Source: Cyclobacteriaceae bacterium
GTDB taxonomy: Bacteria > Bacteroidota > Bacteroidia > Cytophagales > Cyclobacteriaceae
Length of the DNA stretch: 64,000 bases
Direction: 5' to 3'
Assembly (NCBI GenBank): GCA_025808415.1
Contig: CP075525.1
Coordinates: 1,349,501-1,413,500, forward strand
Below the pieces are notes generated by a model that ran no database searches, was not told where the DNA came from, and saw only the letters and a list, made by a program, of their open reading frames with translations. Shown here piece after piece: positions 37,295 through 44,938 of the stretch. Position 1 is the first letter of the stretch. Every line of letters starts with the position of its first letter. The translations under genes and the position numbers were made by a program.

Positions 37295-38209
37295 TTAATT
37301 AAATTTTATTACCACATTACCTTTTTTATGTCCTGTATCTACATAGCCGTGGGCTTCCCTTATTTGATCCAACGAAAAGGTTTTGTCTATAACCGCTTTT
37401 AGGTGTCCAAGCTCAAAAAGTTTTTTCAACAGTTGTAATTGTTCAAGGCTTTCAGAAGCATAGCCTGAGCTTACACTTATGTGAGCACCGTTTTCATTCA
37501 ATAGACGCTTGTATTGTTTTTTATGATACTTTCCAATGGCATCAAAAACAATATCAAATTTTTCTGTGCATTGAGCAATATCTACTTTGTCATAAAGCAA
37601 AATGCTGTCAGCTGCCAAATCTTTTATCAATTCCTTACCTTCCGAACTGCAAACGGCAGTTACCTTAGCCTTGTAATATTGAGCGATTTGTACGGCAGCA
37701 ACACCTACCGAACCCGTAGCCCCTAAAATCATCATCTTTGGTTGCTGTTTTTGATTGATTTTAGCTTTATGTAAATAATAGATTGCGGTTTGCCCGCCAA
37801 AAATAATAGCTGCCGCTTCCTCAAAACCTGCATTTATTGGTATTGGCAGCGTATGGCTTTTTTCATTGACGACTATATACTCTGCATGGGTGCCAAATTG
37901 AAAACCCGTCATGCCGAAGACTTTATCACCTGCTTTGAATTTTGTAACGTGGCTACCGATACTTTCAACTACGCCAGAAAACACCGTTCCCAGAATTGAT
38001 TTTCTTGGCTTTGACCAACCTAAAACTATCCTCATCAAAAATTTCAAAATCCCCTTTGCATCAAGGCTTCTTGTACGTACATCACCCGAATTGACAGCCG
38101 TTGCCATCACTTTGACAAGGATTTGATGTTTGGCAGAAATCGGCTTGGATACTTCCTGAATGGTTATTACCTCAGGTGAGCCATATTTTGTGCAAATGGC
38201 TGCTTTCAT
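37295..38209 (-). CDS. Zinc-independent MDR-family NAD(P)-dependent oxidoreductase
   Basis: This 304-residue protein is a medium-chain dehydrogenase/reductase of the quinone oxidoreductase-like group. It has the N-terminal GroES-like domain (YGSPEVITIQEVSKP, VMATAVNSGDVRTR) and the cofactor loop ILGATGSVGVAAVQIAQYY near residue 155. The usual structural zinc cysteines are absent. It should reduce an activated alkene or quinone with NAD(P)H; the substrate is unknown. It begins 5 bp after the stop of the upstream outer-membrane-like gene, so those two are probably one operon. Confidence 0.88.
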   Translation of the reverse strand: MKAAICTKYGSPEVITIQEVSKPISAKHQILVKVMATAVNSGDVRTRSLDAKGILKFLMRIVLGWSKPRKSILGTVFSGVVESIGSHVTKFKAGDKVFGMTGFQFGTHAEYIVVNEKSHTLPIPINAGFEEAAAIIFGGQTAIYYLHKAKINQKQQPKMMILGATGSVGVAAVQIAQYYKAKVTAVCSSEGKELIKDLAADSILLYDKVDIAQCTEKFDIVFDAIGKYHKKQYKRLLNENGAHISVSSGYASESLEQLQLLKKLFELGHLKAVIDKTFSLDQIREAHGYVDTGHKKGNVVIKFN

Positions 38210-38214
38210 TTTTG

Positions 38215-38844
38215 TTAAAAATTAAATCCAATATTAAACCCCGGTTCAGGAAAGACAAACTTAGACCACTTATCATCTAACTCCTTAAACCCAGCGGGTA
38301 ATTCTGTATGATAAGCACGGTGGGTTACACATATTGAGGGTTGGAAGAAAAATTTGTCTTTAAAGAGTTTGATGTGATAACCAAAACGGTAAGAATTGAA
38401 AATCTGAAAACCGTCTTTTATTTTGTTGCCATTGTCATTCACAAAAATTTGCCAGGTGGGCATTACGTCTAATTGGGCATATAAACCTTTCCATAAAAAT
38501 CGTTGGTATGACATTGTTATACCTATCTCACGGACATACCCGGGAAATTTTTCCTCAGGCTTTTTGTAGGCTTTGTTTAAAAATGGGTGAATACCATTGG
38601 GCCAGGCATATTTCCAGGTTTTCGGAGATAATCTAATTACATCTTTTCCTGTAATCCGATAACCTATATCTAATTGAGCAAAATTGGGTGGGTTTTCTTT
38701 GTCAAAATTACCTAGTAGAACAAATAAAGAAGTCCCAATAAACCACTTTTTGTAGGTGCTGTCTGTTTTGGAATATTGAGCATTCACTTGTAAACTGCTA
38801 GCCAAAACAAAGGCAAGTCCAATCCAAAAAAATTTCTTTTGCAT
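38215..38844 (-). CDS. Putative outer membrane protein
   Basis: This 209-residue protein has a signal peptide (cleavage after LQVNAQ) and strand-like alternating segments with many aromatics (IGITMSYQRFLWKGLYAQLD; FNSYRFGYHIKLFKDKFFF), ending in NIGFNF. That terminal phenylalanine is typical of Bacteroidota outer membrane barrels. No family is assigned. A -7 promoter element (38875-38883) lies 31 bp upstream, and the oxidoreductase gene follows after 5 bp. Confidence 0.65.
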   Translation of the reverse strand: MQKKFFWIGLAFVLASSLQVNAQYSKTDSTYKKWFIGTSLFVLLGNFDKENPPNFAQLDIGYRITGKDVIRLSPKTWKYAWPNGIHPFLNKAYKKPEEKFPGYVREIGITMSYQRFLWKGLYAQLDVMPTWQIFVNDNGNKIKDGFQIFNSYRFGYHIKLFKDKFFFQPSICVTHRAYHTELPAGFKELDDKWSKFVFPEPGFNIGFNF

Positions 38845-38874
38845 ATCTGTATTTTTTACTTGTTAAACGATACT

Positions 38875-38883
38875 GCAAAAGTA
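38875..38883 (-). promoter_or_regulatory. Bacteroidota-type -7 element upstream of the outer membrane protein gene
   Basis: On the minus strand it reads TACTTTTGC, a full TAnnTTTGC match, 31 bp before the ATG at 38844. Confidence 0.5.
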
Positions 38884-38929
38884 GATTGGCGACCTACAAT
38901 AATTCGTTCACCTAAGTTAAGAAACGAAA

Positions 38930-39511
38930 TTAGCCCTTGCTTTTTTCCATAATTCTTGCCCTAAGTCTGCTTAATGATTGCGGTGTTATGCCAAGATAGC
39001 TTGCTAACTGGTGTTGTGGCACTCGTTGAATAAGGTCGGGGCGTTTATGCAATAAATTCAGGTATCGCTGTTCGGGAGAAGATGTTTTGAACTCGTCAAA
39101 ATCTATCCTTTCTTTTGCCAATAGTTCTTCTGAGAGTTTTCTGCACATAATCTCAAACTTTGGAAATTTACTGTTCATTTCGGCTTCCATATCGGAATTT
39201 GAAGCAACGAGAATAGTGTCCTCTAAACAACTTACATAATACTCAGAGGGAGTTTGGCTTATCACACACGGAGGAGTCAAAGCCTCCATTTCTGTATAGA
39301 ACGCGGTTGTTTTTTCTTCACCGTCCACTATGAAATATGTTCTGATACATCCATTAAGTACAAAGTAGCTTTCTTTTGATTTTTGTCCTTCGCGCAATAA
39401 AATCGTGCCTTTTTTTACGGAGCGAAATATGTCCAAAGAAAAGATAGCTTTCTCTTCTTCTTCTGTCAGGGAAATGTATTTTGAGATAAAGTCAAATAGT
39501 TTGTTTTGCAT
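38930..39511 (-). CDS. Crp/Fnr-family transcriptional regulator (copy 1)
   Basis: This 193-residue protein has a cyclic-nucleotide-binding-like domain (about 10-120: KGTILLREGQKSKESYFVLN, GCIRTYFIVDGEEKTTAFY) and a C-terminal winged helix (about 150-190: RVPQHQLASYLGITPQSLSR). There are no cysteines positioned as for an FNR iron-sulfur cluster. It is closely similar in layout to the second copy at 42955-43533. Element A lies 34 bp upstream of its start codon. It may control the divergent or downstream genes, but no operator is obvious. Confidence 0.88.
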   Translation of the reverse strand: MQNKLFDFISKYISLTEEEEKAIFSLDIFRSVKKGTILLREGQKSKESYFVLNGCIRTYFIVDGEEKTTAFYTEMEALTPPCVISQTPSEYYVSCLEDTILVASNSDMEAEMNSKFPKFEIMCRKLSEELLAKERIDFDEFKTSSPEQRYLNLLHKRPDLIQRVPQHQLASYLGITPQSLSRLRARIMEKSKG

Positions 39512-39544
39512 TATTTAGTTTGGTTACGATTGTTTGTTACACTT

Positions 39545-39644
39545 GCTACCAACGGTTTGCGGCTTGGCGCTGTTTGAATAGAAGCACAAAACTCCAAGTT
39601 TGCACGTCACCCCGCCTGAAGCAAACCCGTGTTAGCGGCTGGTG
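39545..39644. repeat. Cassette-junction palindrome, element A
   Basis: This is an imperfect inverted repeat of about 100 bp. The left arm has GGTTTGC and GGCTTGGCG; the right arm has CCCGCC, GCAAACC and the terminal core GTTAGCGG (39631-39638). Left and right arms pair at several blocks (for example GGTTTGC with GCAAACC). The segment 39576-39642 is nearly identical to 40450-40517 in element B, and TTTGTTACACTTGC precedes both. It lies 34 bp upstream of the Crp/Fnr gene start and contains the stop codon of the next minus-strand gene (39632). Confidence 0.8.
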
Positions 39645-40315
39645 TTTCTTGTCTTATGAATGTAGGTTTCGATATGGTCATACGTTATTACATCCCCAAT
39701 TTCGTCCGCTTTCTCATCATATTTTTTGCCGTTGTTTATAAATATTATTGGTATTTCTGAAGTCTTTTTTCTTTGTCTTACTGATATTGCTGTTTGTAAT
39801 CCGTGACTTGGTTTTTTATTATAGTTTACCAATATTAGGTCAGGCATTATCTCGCTAATTGACTTGTAAGCCCGTCCACCGTCAATACTTTCTCTATGAA
39901 TTTCTATGTCGTTTGAAATTCGTTTTTCGATTTCCGTGTCGGTTGAAAAGTCAATGATAAATACTTTCATGGCCCCGATTTTATGTCGCCAAAATAAAAG
40001 TGTTGCTAAAACTACAACAGAAATCAATGCCCCCACAGGCAAATACCACATTGTTAAAATACTGATTGTTAGTCCAAATAAATAAGTCCAATCTTTGTTT
40101 GTCCATAAAGCATAAATCCAAATAAGCCAAAGTATTCCATACAAAATAAAAAGCCACCCAAGTTTAAAAACATTAACATTCATTTTATAGAAAATCTCAG
40201 CCCAAGGCCCAGGTTTTTCAGGTCCAATGTATTTCACCTTAACTGTTACAAATATTCCGTCAAGTAGCATGAAGCCACCGTTTAAAAGTCCGAGTATTGT
40301 AATTATAATCTTCAC
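39632..40315 (-). CDS. Membrane protein fused to a degenerate receiver-like domain
   Basis: This 227-residue protein has three to four transmembrane segments in residues 1-112, then a CheY-like fold at 116-227. The fold is recognised from MKVFIIDFSTD at the first strand, PDLILVNYNKKPSHGLQ at the third, and IPIIFINNGKK at the fourth. The usual phospho-acceptor Asp at the end of the third strand is Asn (LVNYNKKP), so phosphotransfer is unlikely. A start at Met116 would give the soluble domain alone, so a fusion of two genes is possible. The stop TAA is part of element A's core (CGC-TAA-C), and element B starts 36 bp upstream of the ATG. Confidence 0.7.
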   Translation of the reverse strand: MKIIITILGLLNGGFMLLDGIFVTVKVKYIGPEKPGPWAEIFYKMNVNVFKLGWLFILYGILWLIWIYALWTNKDWTYLFGLTISILTMWYLPVGALISVVVLATLLFWRHKIGAMKVFIIDFSTDTEIEKRISNDIEIHRESIDGGRAYKSISEIMPDLILVNYNKKPSHGLQTAISVRQRKKTSEIPIIFINNGKKYDEKADEIGDVITYDHIETYIHKTRNTSR

Positions 40316-40350
40316 TTCAAATTATGTTTCGCTGTCGTATTTGTTACACT

Positions 40351-40520
40351 TGCCGCTAACGTTTTTCGGCTTGGCGTAGTGGCGGGTTTCCCTGCCTGAC
40401 TGCGTCACACAGGCAGAGGAGCACAAAACTGTCAACCTGCACTGAACTTGAATAGAAGCACAAAGCTCCAAGTTTGCACGTCACCCCGCCTGACGCAAAA
40501 TCCGTGTTAGCGGTTCGGGC
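40351..40520. repeat. Cassette-junction palindrome, element B
   Basis: This 170-bp imperfect palindrome starts CCGCTAACG and ends TGTTAGCGGTTCGGG. Its arms pair as TGGCGGG with CCCGCC, and TTTTTCGGC with GCAAAATCC-like blocks. Inside it a separate small palindrome (CTGCCTG at 40392-40398, CAGGCAG at 40410-40416) looks like an insertion relative to element A. It shares a near-identical 67-68 bp block with element A. It lies 36 bp upstream of the receiver-fusion gene start. Confidence 0.8.
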
Positions 40521-40619
40521 TTTTTTGTTAGTCATTTTCCTCCATATACATTTCTTATCTTAAGTCAATGAATGGAATTTTTTGCAAAGGTACCTTTGTG
40601 AAAATAATTAATACTCTTA

Positions 40620-41666
40620 ATGAAGAGAATATTCAGGAGTACAAAAATCGTAATAACTTTCGCAGTACTCATTTTGTCCTCATGTGCTACTCCAAGTAAT
40701 GTCGGCTGCCCATCTTTTGGCTCAGGAAAAGTGACCAAAAGCAAGAAGTACAAAAGTGGAATTAGCACTTTTAAAATACGTAAGGCATTTGCTTTAAACA
40801 CAGGAAGTAAGTCTAAACGGGAAAAAATATCACGTCCAAATTTCGTGGATAACCATTTTGAAGGTTTAGGTGTCGTAGAATTAGATTTATTAGCATCAAA
40901 TAAGGAAATTGATTCACACGATTTCTTTCTATCTAATTTAATCGAGCAGAATCATCGTCACGAAAATAAAGTGGAGAATTTAAGAAAACTGAATTTAGAT
41001 AAAAAAATAAAAATTATTAATACAACTTCATATTTGTCTCTAAATGAGGTTTTTGAAAAAAAGGAAACTCTCAACACTATCCAAGATGCTTTAAATCATA
41101 AAAAATCAAGACGGAAAGGAGCAATCCTCAAAGGTGGAGCAATTATTTTAATGGCCCTATTAGCGGGTATTTCTATCCCTGTTTTGGGAACATCTACTGC
41201 GAGTATAGGTCTAGTAGCTATTTTGTTTCTTGATGTATTAATTTCAATTGGGATTATTAGATACTATAGAAACGAGAAACCGAAACTTGCAAAAGCAACT
41301 GGTTATTTGCGGTTAATTTATTCCGCAATTTTTGGTGTTGGCATAGGCTATCATATGTTAGGTAATGTAGCAATGTTCAATAAATTTTGGTCACTTGGTC
41401 TTATTGCTTTTGGAATTCATCTCGTAGCATTAGGGATACTTTTTAATAATGAAGGCGGTAAAAAATGGGTTAATTACACTATTAAATCGCTATTAATCAT
41501 TGCTGGTATTGGTTATATGTTACTAAATGTTGGATTATTATTTACTGCAAATCCCGTAGCCTTCACGGCTTTAATACAGCCTGTATTTATTGTGCCCCAG
41601 ATATTAGGAGAAATCCTGTTTGCATTGTGGATGATTCTTAAAGGAGGAAGGATTAAAGAACAATAA
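40620..41666 (+). CDS. Lipoprotein domain fused to a DUF4386-like membrane domain
   Basis: This 348-residue protein starts with a lipoprotein signal (MKRIFRSTKIVITFAVLILS, then SCAT; lipobox LSSC). A short Bacteroidota-type lipoprotein segment follows (NVGCPSFGSGKVTKSKKY). After a charged linker (about 60-165) come five to six transmembrane helices from about 168. The block KATGYLRLIYSAIFGVGIGY, then PVFIVPQILGEILFALWMI, resembles DUF4386 proteins. A lipid-anchored N-terminus on a polytopic inner membrane domain is topologically odd and suggests a gene fusion. It begins 100 bp after element B and faces away from it. The function is unknown. Confidence 0.65.
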   Translation: MKRIFRSTKIVITFAVLILSSCATPSNVGCPSFGSGKVTKSKKYKSGISTFKIRKAFALNTGSKSKREKISRPNFVDNHFEGLGVVELDLLASNKEIDSHDFFLSNLIEQNHRHENKVENLRKLNLDKKIKIINTTSYLSLNEVFEKKETLNTIQDALNHKKSRRKGAILKGGAIILMALLAGISIPVLGTSTASIGLVAILFLDVLISIGIIRYYRNEKPKLAKATGYLRLIYSAIFGVGIGYHMLGNVAMFNKFWSLGLIAFGIHLVALGILFNNEGGKKWVNYTIKSLLIIAGIGYMLLNVGLLFTANPVAFTALIQPVFIVPQILGEILFALWMILKGGRIKEQ

Positions 41667-41761
41667 AGCTGTGTGACATGGTTTTATATGGATTTTATTT
41701 GAGGTAGTTCATATTGTTGTGCTTGGAAAGATGCGTTTGTAGAAAACAGCACGAGTTTTAA

Positions 41762-42001
41762 GAGTGGAATGGATTTTATTTTGCTTCAATTGCTGCCTTC
41801 TTGGAAATAAAATCAACTTTTGCAGAAGATGGTGTTGAAATAATTCCAGGCCTTTACAGTCTTAGGAAACTTTGAATTGTGTTTGTCGCTGTATACTTAT
41901 TGCCAGGTGCAATGCTTTTGGCGTTACTATATATTTTGACAAGCATTAATGAAACAACTGTGCATCGGAATAATTTAAGAAATAAAGTAATCTGTTACTA
42001 A
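41762..42001 (+). pseudogene. Decayed membrane protein gene remnant
   Basis: An 80-codon frame runs from after a TAA (41759-41761) to TAA at 41999-42001, with one in-frame TGA at 41873-41875. Both sides read as real protein: AFLEIKSTFAEDGVEIIPGL before the TGA, and VFVAVYLLPGAMLLALLYIL after it. No start codon or upstream domain was found. This occupies most of the 383-bp gap between the DUF4386 fusion gene and the next membrane protein gene. Parent family not recognised. Confidence 0.55.
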
Positions 42002-42049
42002 GATATCACCGCAACATCATTCAAAGGAAATCAAAAATTTAAAGAAAAT

Positions 42050-42670
42050 ATGAACCTTAGAAAAATGCATCACATTTCAGGACTGATAATTGCACTTTTT
42101 GTTGGGCTGCATTTATTTAATCACTGCGTTAGCATTGTCGGTGCAGACAAGCACATTGAAGTAATGGCAACTTTTCGATCTGTATATCGAAACATTTTTG
42201 TGGAGATAATTTTGCTTCTAGCAGTTGCCATACAAATTTATTCAGGGCTAAGACTATTTAAAGCCAAAAGAAAAGTTGCCCAACTAGTATTTGAGAAAAT
42301 GCATGTTTGGTCCGGACTTTATTTAGCCGTTTTTTTTGTGATTCACCTGAGTGCTGTTTTTGCAGGACGGCTTTTGTTGCATATTGACACCAACTTTTAC
42401 TTTGGTGTGGCAGGACTGAATAGTTTTCCGATCAACTTGTTTTTTATACCTTATTATTCACTGGCAATCATTTTCTTCTTTGGACATATTTCAGCTATCC
42501 ATAGCACCAAAATGCAAAAAAATCTATTTGGCTTTACACCAAATCAACAATCAAAGTTTATTCTGACCTTTGGAATTTTTTTGACACTTATAATCCTTTA
42601 TGGACTGACCAATAATTTTAAAGGGGTTCAAATTCCTACTGAGTACAACGTGTTAATTTGGGAATATTGA
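42050..42670 (+). CDS. Polytopic membrane protein with conserved-looking histidines
   Basis: This 206-residue protein has five hydrophobic helices. Paired histidines occur near the membrane face: MHHISGLIIALFVGLHLFNH, MHVWSGLYLAVFFVIHLSAV and FGHISAIH. The spacing of His on helices is reminiscent of the cytochrome b-like membrane subunit fold of succinate dehydrogenase/fumarate reductase, and heme binding is possible but not shown. It follows the decayed gene remnant, with 48 bp between. The 284 bp after it (42671-42954) holds no supported feature. Confidence 0.6.
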   Translation: MNLRKMHHISGLIIALFVGLHLFNHCVSIVGADKHIEVMATFRSVYRNIFVEIILLLAVAIQIYSGLRLFKAKRKVAQLVFEKMHVWSGLYLAVFFVIHLSAVFAGRLLLHIDTNFYFGVAGLNSFPINLFFIPYYSLAIIFFFGHISAIHSTKMQKNLFGFTPNQQSKFILTFGIFLTLIILYGLTNNFKGVQIPTEYNVLIWEY

Positions 42671-42954
42671 TTTAAGAAACCGAGCGAAAAACTTACTTGG
42701 TAAAGAAGAGAACCATAATTTTTATTCTAATAGTCATAAAAATGAAAAATGGGATGTTCTAAAAGTACAGTCGGACTAGATTGTGCCCTGGAAAGTATAT
42801 CTCAAATTATGTTTTTGAAGAATTTATTTGAAACGGGGTTTTATAATCCAGGCATGAATAGAATATATACAGTGTATAACATACCAGAAGCTCATCGCTA
42901 CATAAATACAGGCTAAAAAGAGAGGAAATAGGGAGGTGCAAGTCAATGCTCAGC

Positions 42955-43533
42955 TCATTTATTTTTTATAAGGCGTTTTCTTATCCTACTCAAAGACTCT
43001 GGTGTCATGCCTAAATAGCTGGCAATAATATGCTGTGGTACTCGTTGCAAAAGTGCGGGTTTTTCGTTGAGCAGATTCAAATATCGTTGTTCGGGTGTAG
43101 AAGTGATAAACTTTGCAAGTGTATTTTGAGTTTTTCCAAAATCAGACTCTATCATTTTTCTTGTTATCTCTGCTAATACAGGGTAGTTTGAAAACAATTT
43201 TGCATCATTTGCCGGGTTTCCGACCAATAAAATGGAGTCTTCGATACAGGTAAGGTAGCTGTCAGATTTGTTTTGCGTGCCTTGGTTGGTGTAATAGTTT
43301 ACGGCTTGGTTTTCGGTGTAGATCGAAATGGTTTTTTCGGCTCCATCTATGATTACATATTGTCTCAAACAACCCCTAAGCACAAAATAACACAAGTTGC
43401 ACAACTGACCATCTTTGACCAAAGTCTCATTTTTTTTGGCTTCTATGGTGGTCATGAGTCGCGACAGTTCTTGGACTTGGTCTGGAGACAGTTCCTTGAA
43501 CTGGGATAAAAATTGCATTAATATCTCTTTCAT
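42955..43533 (-). CDS. Crp/Fnr-family transcriptional regulator (copy 2)
   Basis: This 192-residue regulator has the same layout as copy 1: an effector domain (NETLVKDGQLCNLCYFVLRG, YVIIDGAEKTISIY) and a C-terminal winged helix (RVPQHIIASYLGMTPESLSR). The shared helix RVPQHxxASYLGxTPxSLSR marks them as paralogs. A cysteine pair (LCNLC) in the effector domain is absent from copy 1. Element C lies 24 bp upstream of its start, as element A does for copy 1. The target genes are unknown. Confidence 0.87.
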   Translation of the reverse strand: MKEILMQFLSQFKELSPDQVQELSRLMTTIEAKKNETLVKDGQLCNLCYFVLRGCLRQYVIIDGAEKTISIYTENQAVNYYTNQGTQNKSDSYLTCIEDSILLVGNPANDAKLFSNYPVLAEITRKMIESDFGKTQNTLAKFITSTPEQRYLNLLNEKPALLQRVPQHIIASYLGMTPESLSRIRKRLIKNK

Positions 43534-43556
43534 CTTTATTGTTGGTTGTGATTTAG

Positions 43557-43700
43557 CCTGACCGCTAACGTTTGTGCATAAGCAGTGGCGGGTGTTCGAA
43601 GCGCGTCACTGTCCCACGACACCAAACGTATTTTGAAAAACTAAACTACAAATTTACACTGAACCCGCCATTGATTATGCACTTTGTTAGCGGTTCGGGC
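43557..43700. repeat. Cassette-junction palindrome, element C
   Basis: This 144-bp imperfect palindrome has the cleanest arms of the set. The left arm CCGCTAAC, GTGCATAA, TGGCGGGT pairs with the right arm ACCCGCCA, TTATGCAC, GTTAGCGG, with a short unpaired bulge after each core. The middle 65 bp is unpaired. The right core (43687-43693 region) supplies the stop codon of the adjacent minus-strand gene. The left core lies 24 bp upstream of the Crp/Fnr copy 2 start. Confidence 0.85.
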
Positions 43701-44409
43701 TGTTCTCCACTTTCTTCATCAAATACTGCATCAATTCCGTCCCACTTGTCAATGCTGGACTTGCTAATGGGTCGTTGGAAAGAATGTCCATTGGTCCTTC
43801 ACCAAAATAAAGTCCGTCTGAAACTAAAAATGTAATTCTCACTGTTCCTTTTGTCGGATGTGGCCGTCTCGGTTTGTCCCAAGGGCCAATCTGTTTTACA
43901 ATTTCTTGACTCTTTGTAAATAAGTCACTCGTTAATTTATTTGAAGTTTCGTCAGTCGTCTCCCAAATAATCATTTTACCAGTCTGATTAATGTATCGAG
44001 CCGTCCCGTCACTGAATGAAGCTAAAACGTCAAGTCCGTCATCAAGTCCAACTTCAATTATTACTCCCAGTAATTCTTTTTTCTCTGATTTGTGTCCCTT
44101 TACAAGTTGTCCGTTGTAAGCGAGCACTCTTAGTCTTGAGTCCGAATTTGGGTCGTTTATAATTTTTTGATAGTCCTCAATTGTACTTGTCTCTGAGAAT
44201 AAAATGTCAAACGGATAAGTGTGCGGTGTCTGAGTGTTTGCTTTAAATAACTCAATGTTGTCACAGAACAACAAGTTATAAATCAAATTCGTAGCGCTGT
44301 CCTTGTACGGGTCAGTCGTTGTCGGTGATTTTTTTAAGAAACTAAATAGTCCCATTGATAATAAAATTATTGTCGTTAAAGTTAATCCTATCCAAATTAC
44401 TTTTTTCAT
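43687..44409 (-). CDS. Single-anchor membrane protein of unknown function
   Basis: Starting from ATG 44409, it has 240 residues with one N-terminal transmembrane segment (KKVIWIGLTLTTIILLSMGL) and a soluble domain, presumably periplasmic. The soluble part has strand-like blocks (LLGVIIEVGLDDGLDVLASF; RYINQTGKMIIWE) and a C-terminal GTVRITFLVSDGLYFGEGP motif; no family is recognised. The frame stays open upstream to 44640, but that part crosses element D and is not credible. The stop TAA is part of element C's core (CGC-TAA-C), and element D begins 34 bp upstream of the start. This gene and its two flanking elements have the form of one complete cassette. Confidence 0.75.
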   Translation of the reverse strand: MKKVIWIGLTLTTIILLSMGLFSFLKKSPTTTDPYKDSATNLIYNLLFCDNIELFKANTQTPHTYPFDILFSETSTIEDYQKIINDPNSDSRLRVLAYNGQLVKGHKSEKKELLGVIIEVGLDDGLDVLASFSDGTARYINQTGKMIIWETTDETSNKLTSDLFTKSQEIVKQIGPWDKPRRPHPTKGTVRITFLVSDGLYFGEGPMDILSNDPLASPALTSGTELMQYLMKKVENSPNR

Positions 44410-44442
44410 TGTCTGTTTGTCCGTAGTCCTGAATGTCGTTAC

Positions 44443-44584
44443 AGCCTGACCGCCAACGTGGGTGCATATTGCGTGGCGTTTATGAAATGCGCAATGTCCA
44501 CCGTTGCAGAACGAAGATAGGAGAGAAGCGCGAATTAGCCAAGCGTCCCCCGCCATGCAATATGCACAGTGTTGTGCACCGTGC
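44443..44584. repeat. Cassette-junction palindrome, element D
   Basis: This 142-bp imperfect palindrome begins GCCTGACCGCCAACG, close to element C's GCCTGACCGCTAACG. Its arms pair as TGCATATTGC with GCAATATGCA and as TGGCG with CGCCA. The right end is TGTTGTGCACC rather than TGTTAGCGG, so the two terminal cores are not equivalent. It lies 34 bp upstream of the 44409 start codon. Confidence 0.75.
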
Positions 44585-44938
44585 ATTCTGTCGAACGTTA
44601 TAAAGAAACGGGTTTGTCTACCGTCACCAAACGTTATCATGAAACCAAGTCCTTGTCGCCCGAAGTAGACAGATGTGCGGTGTCAACACGTGCGCGCGGG
44701 CAAAAGCCTAAACTATCTGCGGACGATAATTTTGATTATCAAACCGAAGACCGTCTGCGCACACGTGTCTTAATTTGTCTTTTGATACAGTCGCGGAGCC
44801 GTCTACCGAAGCCGACATTGTCTCGCAGTCAGCAAACATAATTTTGAAACTTTATTGTCGCGCGATGGCAGTGGAGATGAATGGAATAGAAAGCGTGTCT
44901 GCCGAAAACTACGATTGAAAAACGGTTTATGAATTCAA
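44585..44938. other. Gene-free spacer between elements D and E with distinct composition
   Basis: This 354-bp stretch is richer in CG dinucleotides (for example GTGCGCGCGGGC, GCGCACACGTG) than the AT-rich genes to its left. A plus-strand frame from inside element D (44569-44841) and a 43-codon minus-strand frame starting MFADCETMSASVDG are both open, but neither is convincing. It occupies the place where a cassette gene would be expected, so a decayed cassette is possible. Confidence 0.4.

Noticed and set aside
39545..44584. CRISPR array
   Set aside because: The repeats are long palindromes of 100-170 bp at irregular distances with whole genes between them; no short direct repeats with spacers and no cas genes.
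39545..44584. Classical integron
   Set aside because: Cores do not match the attC consensus and no tyrosine integrase of IntI type is in the window; only the architecture is similar.
44410..44640. N-terminal extension of the 240-residue membrane protein to an ATG at 44640
   Set aside because: It runs through element D and would bury the membrane anchor; ATG 44409 gives a normal signal/anchor start.
44569..44841. 90-codon plus-strand frame starting inside element D
   Set aside because: It begins in the palindrome, is basic and low in hydrophobic structure, and no family is visible; kept only as part of the spacer description.
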